Shown in pieces: positions 35,801-46,500 of a DNA stretch of 64,000 nucleotides (positions are counted from its first letter, which is position 1; each line of letters begins with the position of its first letter). The position numbers and the translations under genes were made by a program. Source of the DNA: Limonium bicolor. Its lineage: Eukaryota > Streptophyta > Magnoliopsida > Caryophyllales > Plumbaginaceae. The stretch is from assembly GCA_023374045.1 (NCBI GenBank), contig CM041779.1, forward strand, positions 148,863,485 through 148,927,484. The letters are read 5' to 3'. The notes beneath the pieces are model-generated. The model was not told the origin of the DNA, searched no databases, and saw only the letters and a program-made list of their open reading frames with translations.

Positions 35801-38800
35801 GTAGTCTGGTTGATCATTTTCACAGATGTTCTCCTCTGTGTTGTAACTCTATCTCAGGTTTACACAAATCTCAATGGAAACAGTCCTCATATCGTGAATA
35901 CAGGGTGGGCTATGCTGGCTCTGATTGCTGCAGGCCAGGTACAATTTTCTTCCTGCCTTAGATTGAGAGACTTATTTTCAAGTGCATGCCTATGATATGT
36001 GGCCATGTTACCTCTCATCGTACTTTGCTTTCTAAATCCTGTTTCCACCTATATAAGGGTTTGTCTGATCTTGTCTATCTTCTTATTTTTGGAATAAGGT
36101 TATGTGTATTGAGAAACACACACACACACACAGTCATCTGCCATAACTGCCCAGCAGCTAGCAAAATACAAAAACATGCTATGGGTAATCATAATAAGAA
36201 TCCAGCCTAGACTTGCAATGAGTATGTATTCATTGCTACTTGCAAGAAATTTCCCCAATCTTCTTTTAAGCTCAGTACATATGTTCTGCTTACTGTTCAT
36301 GTAACTAGGAACTTCATGAGTGATAGAAACACCCTTATATGGACTTAGAAATGATAGCTATTTTTCATAAACCCACAATCGGTCTTACACTCACGCTTGG
36401 GAAAAAACAGCAATGGAACAGTGTGGGCTGGACGAGGAAACAAGTAACCTCAGGCAGAGCCCTACCTATTCCCAAAAGGGCCTATTCTTAGCTAAGCAAT
36501 ACCGTAAATAATACTAGCAAAGCATCCTGCCACAAATAGGCATACAAATGTAGTGAGCTGGCAAGAATAACTAACTAAAGATAGAATAGCTAATTGTAGA
36601 CGTCTCCACCATCTCCACTGTCGCCTGCACATATCAGTGCTAGTAGGGGACCAGAATTGTCATGCGGTTGTTCCGCCTTGAGCAGCTCGGGTGTTACTGG
36701 GACAGATAAATCCTGCCCCGAGTAGTTCCTTGATGATTTTTTCAATTTCGTTCTTCTGGTAGACGTGGATGCGAAAAACGGTACGGTATACTGTTTTATA
36801 CGGCCGTACCACCGTATTCAACGTATTAATACGGGTGATTCATTTCCGCATAGGTAATTATCCCGTTTCAATTAAGAGAATGACCATATAAACACCTTGA
36901 TAAGCGTATCAACCGTTTTTATTGAAGAAACGGTAACACGTCATTATGTTCGTTTGACATGGAATGTGAAGCACTTCAGTTTCTTTTTTTTTTTAAATTT
37001 CAACCTAATCTCCTCTCTTAAATGTATTTCTATAAATACTATTATACACTGTGGCTAATTGCCACTACCTCAATTAATTAATCTGAAAAGTACTTACAAC
37101 AACTCAAGAAGGTGATTATATGCGCTGCTGCTTCAAAAACAGAGTACCTGGTGATTCTCATTGCTGCTGGGCACTTATATTTTTTCTGTAGAAAGTTTGA
37201 AACAAGGTGTGGAAAGTGGCTTATGGTGATTCTCATTGCTGCTGTATTTGTTCCACAAACCAAATCAGTGAGTTTGAGCCACTCGATACACCAGTCACTC
37301 CAAATCGGAATTTTGAATCACTAGATACAAATGATTCTTTGTTTGACTTAGAAGAGACCGGGCTAAATGAGTGATATGTTATTACACAGTGCATAAACAA
37401 ATCTTTTTACTGCAAATATATTTTTCCTTATTTTGTGGGACAAGTTTAAATATTATTTTCTTATTTATATAGTAATTTTATCTTCCGTATTATTACTATC
37501 GTTACTCCCGTACTTTGTATTTTGGGGGGTCCGTATTAATGCTTTGTACCGTTTTTCGCACTCTTCTACCGTAGAAGGGGTACCGGTATGGGTGGCAGTT
37601 TGGTGGTGCGCTCCTGCTGATAGTGGGATCGCGTGATCAAGATATCGAGCTGGAGGGAATTTAGGATTCTCATTGAAACTTCTGGATATGAGTCAAGCAA
37701 GGCTAGGGTTGTGCGATTGGTTGTGACATTTCCTTCGTTGTTTTCTTCCAGTTGGTTAAACTCCACCAACCATCCCAGACCGTCTTGGCCCAATACCTTC
37801 AGAATGGATCTAAGCCCAACTTCTGTCTGGTTAAATGTTGGGTCGCCCTGAAAATGGATCTGTCTCGCTTCACGCTCAAATTTGATTGATAGTGTCTCCC
37901 CCTACTCTTCTAACCAGTCCATCCCTAAAATCAAGTCGACACCCCACAGTTCTATCGGCAAGAAATCTTGAATGAACACAGCCCCTGGGGTTTGACTTTG
38001 CGACATACTCCCTTTCCGTCAATTACATCACCGTTTCCAATCGTCACCCCAATCTGGTGGACTGATCCACCCGAAGACCAATGGCCTCCACCACCTCCGG
38101 CGAGGTGAAGTCATGGGGGTGGCTCCGCAATCCACCAACATCAACACCTAGAATTCGCCTATTCTCCCAGCAACTTCATCATCTTTCTGGTTGCAACCCT
38201 GTTGAGGGAGTGCTGTGACAAGGCAGCCTGGCGCGTTTCTTTTGTCTCTCCCAGTTTGTTCCTCTTCTTCTCCTCCGTGTTCCAACAATTCTCCTTCTTC
38301 CTTGACAACGAGCCATTGCAACTTGGTGGATTTACATCTATGGCTTGGTTGCCATTTTTCACCGCATCTGAACCAAAGGCCCAAGGGTTTCCTCCTCTGG
38401 ACCTCCGTCTGCAATGATTTGGGAGTCGCCTGCGAAACAGACCCCACCGACGAGCTCGACCCCGCGTTACTGGTCAACGAAGTAGCTCCAGCGGCCGCCA
38501 CAGTGTCCTTTGTGTCTATGGTGAAACTGCGGCCCAACCCAGTGCGATATGAGGTTCCCAAAAGACTTACTGATTTACCCCCTGGACCTGACCAATTCTT
38601 CACTGGAGTAACCCGATACTTGGAGATTCTTTCGACGGCGGCATTCTTCTTTTCTACTTCGGCTGTGATGGCCATCAGTTCTGGTAGGGTTTTAGGTTAA
38701 ACAGCATGGCTTCCGCCCGAATATCAACGTTATACGTAGCATTCGATTTGAGATTTCTGTTAGGGTAGCCAAAAGCGCTTCAAATTTCTGCCTGTATTCT

Positions 38801-41800
38801 AGCACTATCCCCTCCTGCTTGAGGGCCTGCAGGTGGTCGACTTGGTCCCCAACTTGAGACTCATTGAAGCTCAAGACCAGCGCCTCCTAAAATTCTTCCC
38901 ATTCCGGTAAACCGACGTGGTTTTCTAGCCTGAACCAGTGAAGGGCGGGGCCCTCCATACACACTTTGTCGTCCGTCACTCGATCGTCATCGTTTATACC
39001 GCAAATGGTGAAGTACCGCATCGCTCTCTACACCCAGCCTCGGGGATCCTCCTCGTTGAAGACCGGCATCTTCATTTTCCTTATCCTAAAACCCCTTTCC
39101 TCACCGGCACTATTTCTTCCTCCATGGCCATGGCGCTTAGTCATCCTCAACATAGCTTGTAAGTCACGTTGAATGTTGTTGACCGTCTCTTTCAGTTCAC
39201 CCACGTCCCTCTTTATTTCGTCCACCTCATTTTTTAAAACTGCTTGTTCTCTCCCTAGCTCCTCCATCCTCTCTGTTCTTGTGGTTACCATTTAGGATCT
39301 CTGCTCTGATACCAGTTGATAGAAACACCATTATATGGACTTAGAAATGATATCGTTTACTCATAAACCCTCAATTGGTCTTACACTCGCTTGGGAAAAA
39401 ACAACAATGGAATAGTGAGGGATGGAAGAGGAAACAAGTAACCTCAAGGCAGAGCCCTGCCTATTCCCCAAAGGGCCTATACTTAGCTAAGCAATACCGT
39501 AAATAATACTTGCAAAGCATTGCCTTAATAGGCATACAAAAGTAGTGAGCTGGCAAAAATAACTAACTAAAGATAGAATAGTTAATTTTAGACCTTTTCA
39601 CTATCTCCACTGCCGCCTGCACATATCAGTGCTAGTAGGGGACCAGAATTGTCACACGGTTGTTCTTCCTTGAGTAGCTTGGGTGTAGTATTTCCCATAG
39701 TGCCCCTGTGTGTCTCTAGCCAGCTCATCAATGAGCAAGTAACTTGGCATCTGTGGTCGCCAAATTTGATAGATGCAAGCTCCAAAAGCAGCTGCTCGTA
39801 TCTACCTGATCAGAGCTTCTTGGCATTACAAACTGCAGCCAGCTTCTCATCTCAAGTTCTGACACCAACTGGGAGAAAGAGCATTCAAAAAACAAGTGGT
39901 CAATTGACTCCCTCTCACTACGAAGCACACATTCAGATTCAGAGCTGATCCTTATTTTAACTGCTTATGCCATACCATTCACCGAGTATCCGAATGTCTT
40001 GGAATTGATAACTTTTTTTTTGATAATTGGTACCTTTATTGAATTATTGAGAAAATACAAAAGTCTGCGAGGACTTATGACCATCCTCTAGCCCTTCCAA
40101 GTACATGCCTCATTAAAACCCCTATAGCCAAAACCCAGTGGGAAAAAGGACTATAAGGGAAAAAGAGTACATTGATAACTGATTCCAAATGACATCCTTA
40201 AGTCCATAATAGGTGCCAGATTGGTATATATCGCCTGTAAGAGTTGGTCATCTCTCATCTTTGCACAAATCAAAATGTTTTCTCGCAGTCCTTTACTTAT
40301 TATCTTATCCCTGAGATTTAGGAGATTAGTCCACCATAATTCATCTATAGACTTTCTCCCTACCTCCCAAAATGAATTCTCATGTAGCATATAACACCTA
40401 GAATCTTCCACACTCACCATGCATGCTTGCTTTGTTCCAACTCAGTGCTTCTTTGAACCTTAATCCACCATCATCTTTATGATAACTTATAGTTTTCCAA
40501 GATATCAGGCAGTGCCTTCTGTCATTATTCCCGCCATTCCATAGAACTATAGTTTGGGCGAATAGTTTCACCCTCTGGATTACATTCTTAAGTAACTTGA
40601 AGATGGCAGCCCAGAACCTTTGAATACTCATTAGTACAGTACTAGTCAGTTGTATTCTCCCAGCATAGTTAAGGCATCAAGCAGTCCAGTGACTTATCTT
40701 ACCGGTCATCTTATGTATAAGTCAAGCATAACCAGCCAAATAAAATGTGAGAGGGCAACGGTACTCCTACATACCATGCAGGAAGCTCTTCAAATTCCAT
40801 TGAAGTCAAGATAGCACCCGAGCATCATTTACTCCAAAAAAATACATTGCACTTGGGTTAATGTTGAGTCCAGAAGATGTAGAGAAAGTATCAAGCAGGG
40901 GTAGATAAGCACCAAAGTTCCTTGTCGATGACCTTATGCCCCTTCTAAAAACTACAGTTGCCCGTTAATAGCACTGAAAAGAAGGGCTTTACAAGCATAA
41001 AGGGCCACTCGACAGAGTCGTACGCCTTTGTAGAGATCAACTTCAAAAAGCACATCTTGGTGAGACTCCTTTTCTCTGGTAGAAGTTGAGGATCTCTTAA
41101 AATAATAGAAACAGTGTCAGATTTCTCCCAGGGACAATCTCCATGATAGTTTGAAACTAGCGTAGGCAGCATAGCTCTGATTCGGTTCACTTTTATGTAT
41201 AACATTGCCGCATGCTATAGGTCTAGCTTTTTCACGGAGGTTGGCTTGTACATCTTAGGCTTCAAAACAATGGAAATGGAATTAATCTGTTGCACGATCT
41301 TTCAAGACATGACGAAGTTCTTGGCTGTTTCTTTCACATTCCCCAAGAATATGCTAAGATGATCTCCAATATATGGAACTAATCCATCAGGCCTTAACAT
41401 TACTAATAGAAGACAAGGTTGACCAAATCTCCTGAGAAGTTATTTCCGTCTCCTGGGAAGTTATTTCCGTTGTTAGCAAGCGATTCTGATCCACAGTCAA
41501 CTTTTTCCCTTGGTCAAAATATCCAATTCTACACGCTTCTGGAGTTACTTGTTCCCAAGAGATCCTTGTCGAAGTTAGCAATATGGCTCTCTAAATCCTT
41601 AGGATCTTCCCGTTTAATAGTGTTACCATACCAGCCAGAGTCTCCAAACAGAATATTTCAAATGCACTAATTTGGCATATTTCTCCACTACCCGGTGATC
41701 CAAAAAACGGTAAACCCCCCCCCTTAAATAGTACAAGGCCAGGTGGTAGCTTAATTTTCCCAACAGATACTCCCTCCCATTCAAAATGCAAGTCTCTTTA

Positions 41801-42467
41801 ACGTTTTTATGATAAGGTTGAGAAATATTTGCCGTCTAAATATTATGTCACTGTCTGTAATAATCAACAAAGAGCAATACTTCTACTTAGCAATGTTTAT
41901 AAAATTTGTTGGCTAATTTCTTTTTTTGGTAATTGACTTGAATCAATATACATAACTTGTAATGAGATACTATACACACTTACATTTTGAATAGGTTGGA
42001 TTAGCTTCATCAGTTGATATCATCTAGTATCTTGCAGCTTGGCTAGTATTTGGTTTGTATTTTAAACTTGCTCATGTTGCTGTCGGGTGCAGGCTGATAG
42101 AGATCCCAAGCCATTACATCGTGCAGCGAGAGTATTGATTAATTCACAAATGGAAGACGGAGATTTTCCTCAGCAGGTTGTTGTTCTCTTGAATTCTTTT
42201 TGTTTAGTCCTTACTCTGATTTTCTTTTGGCGGTGCATGAATGAATTGAGTATGAAACTCAACTATCGCAATGAAGTAAGGTTGTTGACTTTTAAAATTC
42301 TGTCTTTTTCGATTATAATTATATTACTCTTACCTGATTCCATTACCAAGCAGGAGATAATGGGGGTATTCAACAACAATTGCATGATCTCTTACTCGGC
42401 ATACAGATGCGTCTTCCCTATCTGGGCGCTCGGGGAATACTTAAACTACGTGGTCAAGGCAAAATGA
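26835..42467 (+). CDS. CAS1: Cycloartenol synthase, 18 coding exons, three frameshifts as read
   Basis: Cyclises 2,3-oxidosqualene to cycloartenol, the first committed step of plant sterol synthesis (ER-associated). Exons: 26835-27032, 27812-27997, 28160-28249, 28397-28592, 28729-28813, 29186-29352, 32646-32834, 33847-33960, 34054-34175, 34273-34395, 34472-34568, 34738-34794, 34876-34922, 35153-35296, 35497-35674, 35858-35938, 42093-42176, 42354-42467; about 758 residues, normal for the family. Start [20 protein letters not shown] and the [17 protein letters not shown] box (His, as in cycloartenol synthases, where beta-amyrin synthases have Tyr) identify it. HGWPISDC keeps the His and Ile known to steer cycloartenol formation. 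The catalytic box is DCTGE in place of the usual DCTAE. Exon 4 lacks 2 nt near 28516, exon 9 lacks 1 nt near 34100, and exon 11 lacks 2 nt near 34543; each shifts frame. Exon 3 ends with a GC donor. Either a recent pseudogene or assembly indels. Confidence 0.93.
29727..30795. mobile_element. Foldback element with internal subrepeats, in CAS intron 6
   Basis: The inverted termini tagggaaatttcac / gtgaaatttccc(ta) each lead into four or more copies of a ~30-bp unit related to atgaaacctcaggggtatct, in opposite orientation in the two arms (29760-29870 and 30620-30760). attta flanks both ends (29722-29726, 30796-30800), although a TA duplication is also possible. The centre is AT-rich and non-coding. 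Confidence 0.82.
36116..36132. repeat. (CA)n microsatellite
   Basis: A short uninterrupted CA run in CAS intron 16. The MITE of the partial duplicate inserted at the matching position there. Confidence 0.85.
36321..36692 (-). repeat. 3' LTR, truncated
   Basis: Matches 39317-39685. The remaining ~45 bases of the LTR are missing; beyond 36692 the sequence is RT coding (minus strand). Confidence 0.85.
36693..36769 (-). pseudogene. Reverse transcriptase N-terminal fragment
   Basis: The minus strand reads [19 protein letters not shown], the start of a Ty3/gypsy RT domain. It is cut on one side by the LTR join and on the other by the TIR element at 36770. Confidence 0.8.
36770..37560. mobile_element. 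TIR element inserted in the gypsy RT region
   Basis: Termini tgcgaaaaacggtac and gtaccgtttttcgca are 15-base perfect inverted repeats. The subterminal left end is rich in cggtac/gtaccg and acggta motifs. No clear target duplication is seen. A direct repeat of ggtgattctcattgctgctg lies inside (about 37150 and 37229). No transposase is recognised. Superfamily undecided. Confidence 0.72.
37590..38150 (-). pseudogene. Gypsy protease and protease-RT linker
   Basis: The minus strand contains a VDCGAT protease active site near 38120 followed by [13 protein letters not shown]. Nearer 37800 is the pre-RT linker ([18 protein letters not shown]). Frames are broken. Confidence 0.7.
38148..39291 (-). pseudogene. 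Gypsy gag, broken into three frames
   Basis: The N-terminal frame 39028-39291 is a coiled-coil-like segment ([20 protein letters not shown]) ending in a basic stretch and [10 protein letters not shown]. The middle frame 38692-38874 includes [12 protein letters not shown]. The C-terminal frame 38148-38675 carries a zinc-knuckle-like [16 protein letters not shown] (first Cys replaced by Trp/Phe region). This order fits a plant gypsy gag preceding the protease. Confidence 0.8.
39303..39314 (-). other. Primer-binding site (tRNA-iMet type)
   Basis: gctctgatacca reads TGGTATCAGAGC on the minus strand, two bases from the 5' LTR end at 39317. Matches the common plant initiator-Met PBS. Confidence 0.85.
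39317..39730 (-). repeat. 5' LTR of the intron-16 gypsy element
   Basis: 414 bases, tgatagaaac...gctcatca on the plus strand, bordered by the PBS on the left and by the target duplication atgag on the right. Confidence 0.88.
39736..41760 (-). mobile_element. LINE (non-LTR) fragment in CAS intron 16
   Basis: Minus-strand frames read as a plant L1-type LINE. 40945-41205 includes KAYDSVEW of the RT core. 40398-40631 carries the RT C-terminal region ([18 protein letters not shown], then [16 protein letters not shown]). 39728-39928 carries the zinc-binding tail ([13 protein letters not shown]). Multiple stops and frameshifts. Shared with the partial duplicate, so it predates the duplication. Confidence 0.82.
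40013..40170 (-). mobile_element. Poly(A) retroposon (SINE or 5'-truncated LINE), TSD attgataac
   Basis: A 158-bp insert has an A-tail on the minus strand (T run at 40013-40020). It is flanked by the 9-bp duplication attgataac at 40004-40012 and 40171-40179. The duplicate copy has only the empty site (20314-20322). No polymerase III boxes could be identified with confidence, so the class is left open. Confidence 0.85.
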
Positions 42468-43500
42468 TGGTCAATATACATTAGAATATGTAATTTATAC
42501 TTCTTTCTTGGATAGCTGCTTTTCTGGATTTAGACTTCCCAGCTTCCTTGTCTTGTTAGAGACTCCAGAAATTTACGTTATAATAGTCTAGTTTGGCCCT
42601 GCCAAGAACACTGTTGTATCTGTACCTAGTTGGCACCCTTTGAGACCCACCTTGCCAACTATCATTATCAGCTGTGTGAATTGTGATCTATGCCATGCCA
42701 TGTGTTTTAGAAATTTCGATGTCAGTTACCAACTTGAAGAAAGCTAAGGAAACTTTGGTCCAATAAAGAAACCTAACTTTACATGGGTGATGCTATATCA
42801 AATCTAAAGTTTTTTAAAGTTCATATGTAACCTGTGTGATTCAATGAAAACACGTTCAGAGTAATTATTTTTGTGGATAATTGTTTAAACATTGTTTTAA
42901 GTTTATGAAAATTTACATGGATAATGTTAGCGTTATATTTCGTATCTATGCCAAATTCAGTGATTTTAAAGTTCATATATAACCCATGGGCTCAATAAAA
43001 TACGTTTAGAGTAAGCTTTTCTTCCAGATTCTGGCACACAAAAAATCTACTATGAACGTGTTTTTATTGGTTTCCACATGTCACATGTGAGCTTAAATAC
43101 TTTAGAAATGAAATATAAAACTTTAGCGTCGTTTATGTAAATTTTGATCAACTTCTGACAGTGTTTAAACATCTTCTACAATGAATGAAAATTAAAGTAT
43201 CAACTTGCGCCAAAATCAGCAAAAAAACTTACTTTACAATAATTTCAGACAACATTTAAGCATCTTCATAATTGAATGAAAGTTAGAAAAAACAAACTTG
43301 CCAAGAAATTAGATTAATTGTTGAATTTAAAACAAAGAAAATCACATAGGTGGAGAAAGTAATTTTTGAAACCTCGTGGATGGGATCTGTAATTTCTCTA
43401 AACATTGTATACAACTTAATAAACATGTGTACTACTTAGTATCACATTAGTAATTCTAAATCAAGAGATTTACAAAAATTTCAAAGTTTGGCACCAAAAT
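42468..43500 (+). other. CAS 3' flank, probable 3' UTR and intergenic
   Basis: Follows the CAS stop. A possible polyadenylation signal aataaa lies at about 42763. AT-rich sequence with no other gene follows. Confidence 0.45.
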
Positions 43501-46500
43501 GTGAATAGTACCCAAATAGTGCCAATTTGAGTCTTAATTGACTAAGATGGTCAATGGTCAACATTGATCCCCAATATTGACCATAAGTGGGTGGAAAAGT
43601 GAGCTGTTATCACTATAACTATGCTACCAAAATATCTAGCAAAGTAAATGAGTCACCATGTTATTATTCCTTACTTTAACTTATCTTGCCTTAAAAGCCA
43701 ATTTAGACTTTCTCTTTCCTTATACCCTATTCCAGCCGAGTTCATCATCTTCAAACCCTCTCATTTTCTTCATTGTTTATCTAGGAAGCAAGCTCATAAG
43801 AAAATCAACTCACTTTGACTAAGGTAAGCTCTTAAATCATGTTATAGTCCATTCTCTTCCTCTTTTCTTCCTCTATCCAATGGACTAACCATCAACCTCA
43901 TTCCTCCACTCAATCCCAGTGAGTTCATCTTGGAAGATCAACCTCATTTTCGGCTGGAATTCAAAAAGAAGGGGGAAGAAAGGCAAAATCACTTATTAAG
44001 GTAAAAACATACCTTAAGCTTCTATTTTCACTTCTAGCCTTTCAATGGCTGATATCTTCGGTTTCTTCCACTCATTATCTTCCATTTATAATGCTTGATC
44101 AGTAGCAACTTCAATCACTTCATTTGGTGGCCAAATTCATGCTAAACTCCATTTTAAGCAAATTAGACAAGGTAGGCTTAACTAGCCTTATGCCTCGTTT
44201 TGTTCAGCTTTCTTAGCTTAACTTTGAAGGAGATCTACACTCAATTTGTACTCCAAAATCAGGCGGAAATGACTCTTGAATAGCCTTGCAAAACCAAGGT
44301 AAAAGCATGATTCCTTAAGTCCATTTTCATGTCTTTAAGTTCCTTAAGTCATTAAGCCTTTCAACATCTGATTTGAACCTTTCTTCCTTGTGTAAAATAT
44401 GGCCGAAATGGTTTATTGGAACCATGGATGTACTCTTGACCAAAGTGTGGAGATTAAAGCTTAAAAGGCCATCTTTGGGGAAGTAAGTAATTACTAAACC
44501 CTGAATGACTTCCTAGTCAAGTTTATGCCTAAGTGTTAAGTTAAACACTAACCTAAGCTCCTAATTAAATAGGGTTGTGAGTACTAAGGAGGGATTGTGA
44601 TTTTGGTGGCTTAAAACTAAATAAGTATGATTATATTATGTTATTAAAGTTTTAACATAATTATTGTTACAATTAAAATAACACCGTGGGTTTATTAAGT
44701 GAATAAGACTTAATTATGTGTCAAAGTGTTATTTAACACTTTTGGCTAGTTTACTTTGTATTAAAATGACTTATAATGTCATAAGAATAATTAATGGGGT
44801 TAAAATGTAATTTATAAAAAATATTGGGGTGGTTTAAATAAAATTTGAGACATTTAATGATAATTTGGATATTTATGTGTAATTTTATGTTATAAAGCAA
44901 AGTTGTAATAAGGCCATGTCATTAGGCCATTTTATTAAGTTATTTAGAGCTTAAATCACATTTAAAGTAATTTATATACTTATTATAAGGTTTAGGGGAT
45001 AAACTTGTAAATAACTAAAAAATATAGGGTTGTATAAAATATGGCCGAATGTTGAGTCTTAAAATGAATTTAAATGAAAATTATAAGTTTTTATAAAGTT
45101 TGGGGCAAAATGTAATTTCTAGAGAAATTAGGGTAAAACCGTAAATAAGGGAAGTTGGTAGTCAAAACAGAATCTGGGAGGTCAACATTGACCATATTAG
45201 TGGCTTTGACCAAATTAGATGACTTAAATAATTTAATTATGACTTTATATTAAGTTTATACGTTAATTGTAAAAATTACAAAATATTTGGGGTTGATTTG
45301 TAATTTCCGAAAGTTAAGGGTCAAAATGTGATTATAATAGCCTATGGGGTATGTTGGTAATTTTTGGTGATTTTTAGAGAATTATTTGGAATTAAAATAA
45401 TTAAGGTGTATAATGACATTGTAAAGTATAGATAATAAATGGGGTGAGAATGTAATTTCCGAAACTTCCGGGTAAAATCTGAAATTAAAACAGACCAGGG
45501 GTTTGTTGCGAAGTTTTAGAAATTTTTGGGAAATTATATGAAGTTATATAAATACATATGTATAATATATAGTTTAAATGTGATAATATAATGTTTGGAT
45601 AAAATGTGGGGTCATTTGGTAATTAAAAGAAAAGTGCGGGATTGAGAGAATTAATCTGGGCAGTTGTGGTCTATTCGGAATTAAAGGAGAATGGTATAAA
45701 CCATAGGTTAATTATATTAAGAATAGAAATGTCATGTTACATGATATAGAATGTAATTGTAACATTAAATAATGTTATGTGGTAAAATTGGGATTAATGA
45801 AGAATGGTGGGCTGTTGCGTAAATAACAGCTGCTAGGATTGAATTTTAGACTATAGTCTACAATGGTATAATTGTTATAATAATTATATGGTAATAATGT
45901 CATTAAAATGAAACTAGTATAAGTGTGATAATTCACATGAATTAATGTGATAAGTGGTGATATAATAAAGTTATAAAGTAATGTGGAGTATTAAATAAAC
46001 TTTAGAGGTTTATTAAAGTATTATGAATGTTACATAACATTAGGAAATGGGGTGAGAATGTAATTTCCGAAACTTTTGGGTAAAATCTGGAATTAAAACA
46101 GACCAGGGGTTTGTTGGGAAGTTTTAGAAATTTTTGGGAAATTATATGAAGTTATATAAATACATATGTATAATATATAGTTTAAATGTGATAATATAAT
46201 GTTTGGATAAAATGTGGGGTCATTTGGTAATTAAAAGAAAAGTGCGGGATTGAGAGAATTAACCTGGACAGTTGTGGTCTATTCGGAATTAAAGGAGAAT
46301 GGTATAAACCATAGGTTAATTATATATTAAGAATAGAAATGTCATGTTACATGATATAAGAATGTAATTGTAACATTAAATAATGTTATGTGGTAAAATT
46401 GGGATTAATGAAGAATGGTGGGCTGTTGCGTAAATAACAGCTGCTAGGATTGAATTTTAGACTATAGTCTATAATGGTATAATTGTTATAATAATTATAT

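Larger units (their letters stand above)
36321..39730 (-). mobile_element. Internally deleted Ty3/gypsy element in CAS intron 16, TSD atgag
   Basis: The LTRs are 36321-36692 (truncated) and 39317-39730. The target duplication atgag is at 36316-36320 and 39731-39735, with a single atgag at the empty site 19986-19990 in the duplicate. The minus strand carries an iMet-type PBS (39303-39314), gag, protease and the first codons of RT. RNaseH, integrase and the remainder of RT are deleted, so RT sequence joins the truncated 3' LTR at about 36693. Confidence 0.9.

Noticed and set aside
26835..42467. Beta-amyrin or lupeol synthase
   Set aside because: The box is MWCHCR (His, cycloartenol type), and the N-terminus and HGWPISDC region fit cycloartenol synthase.
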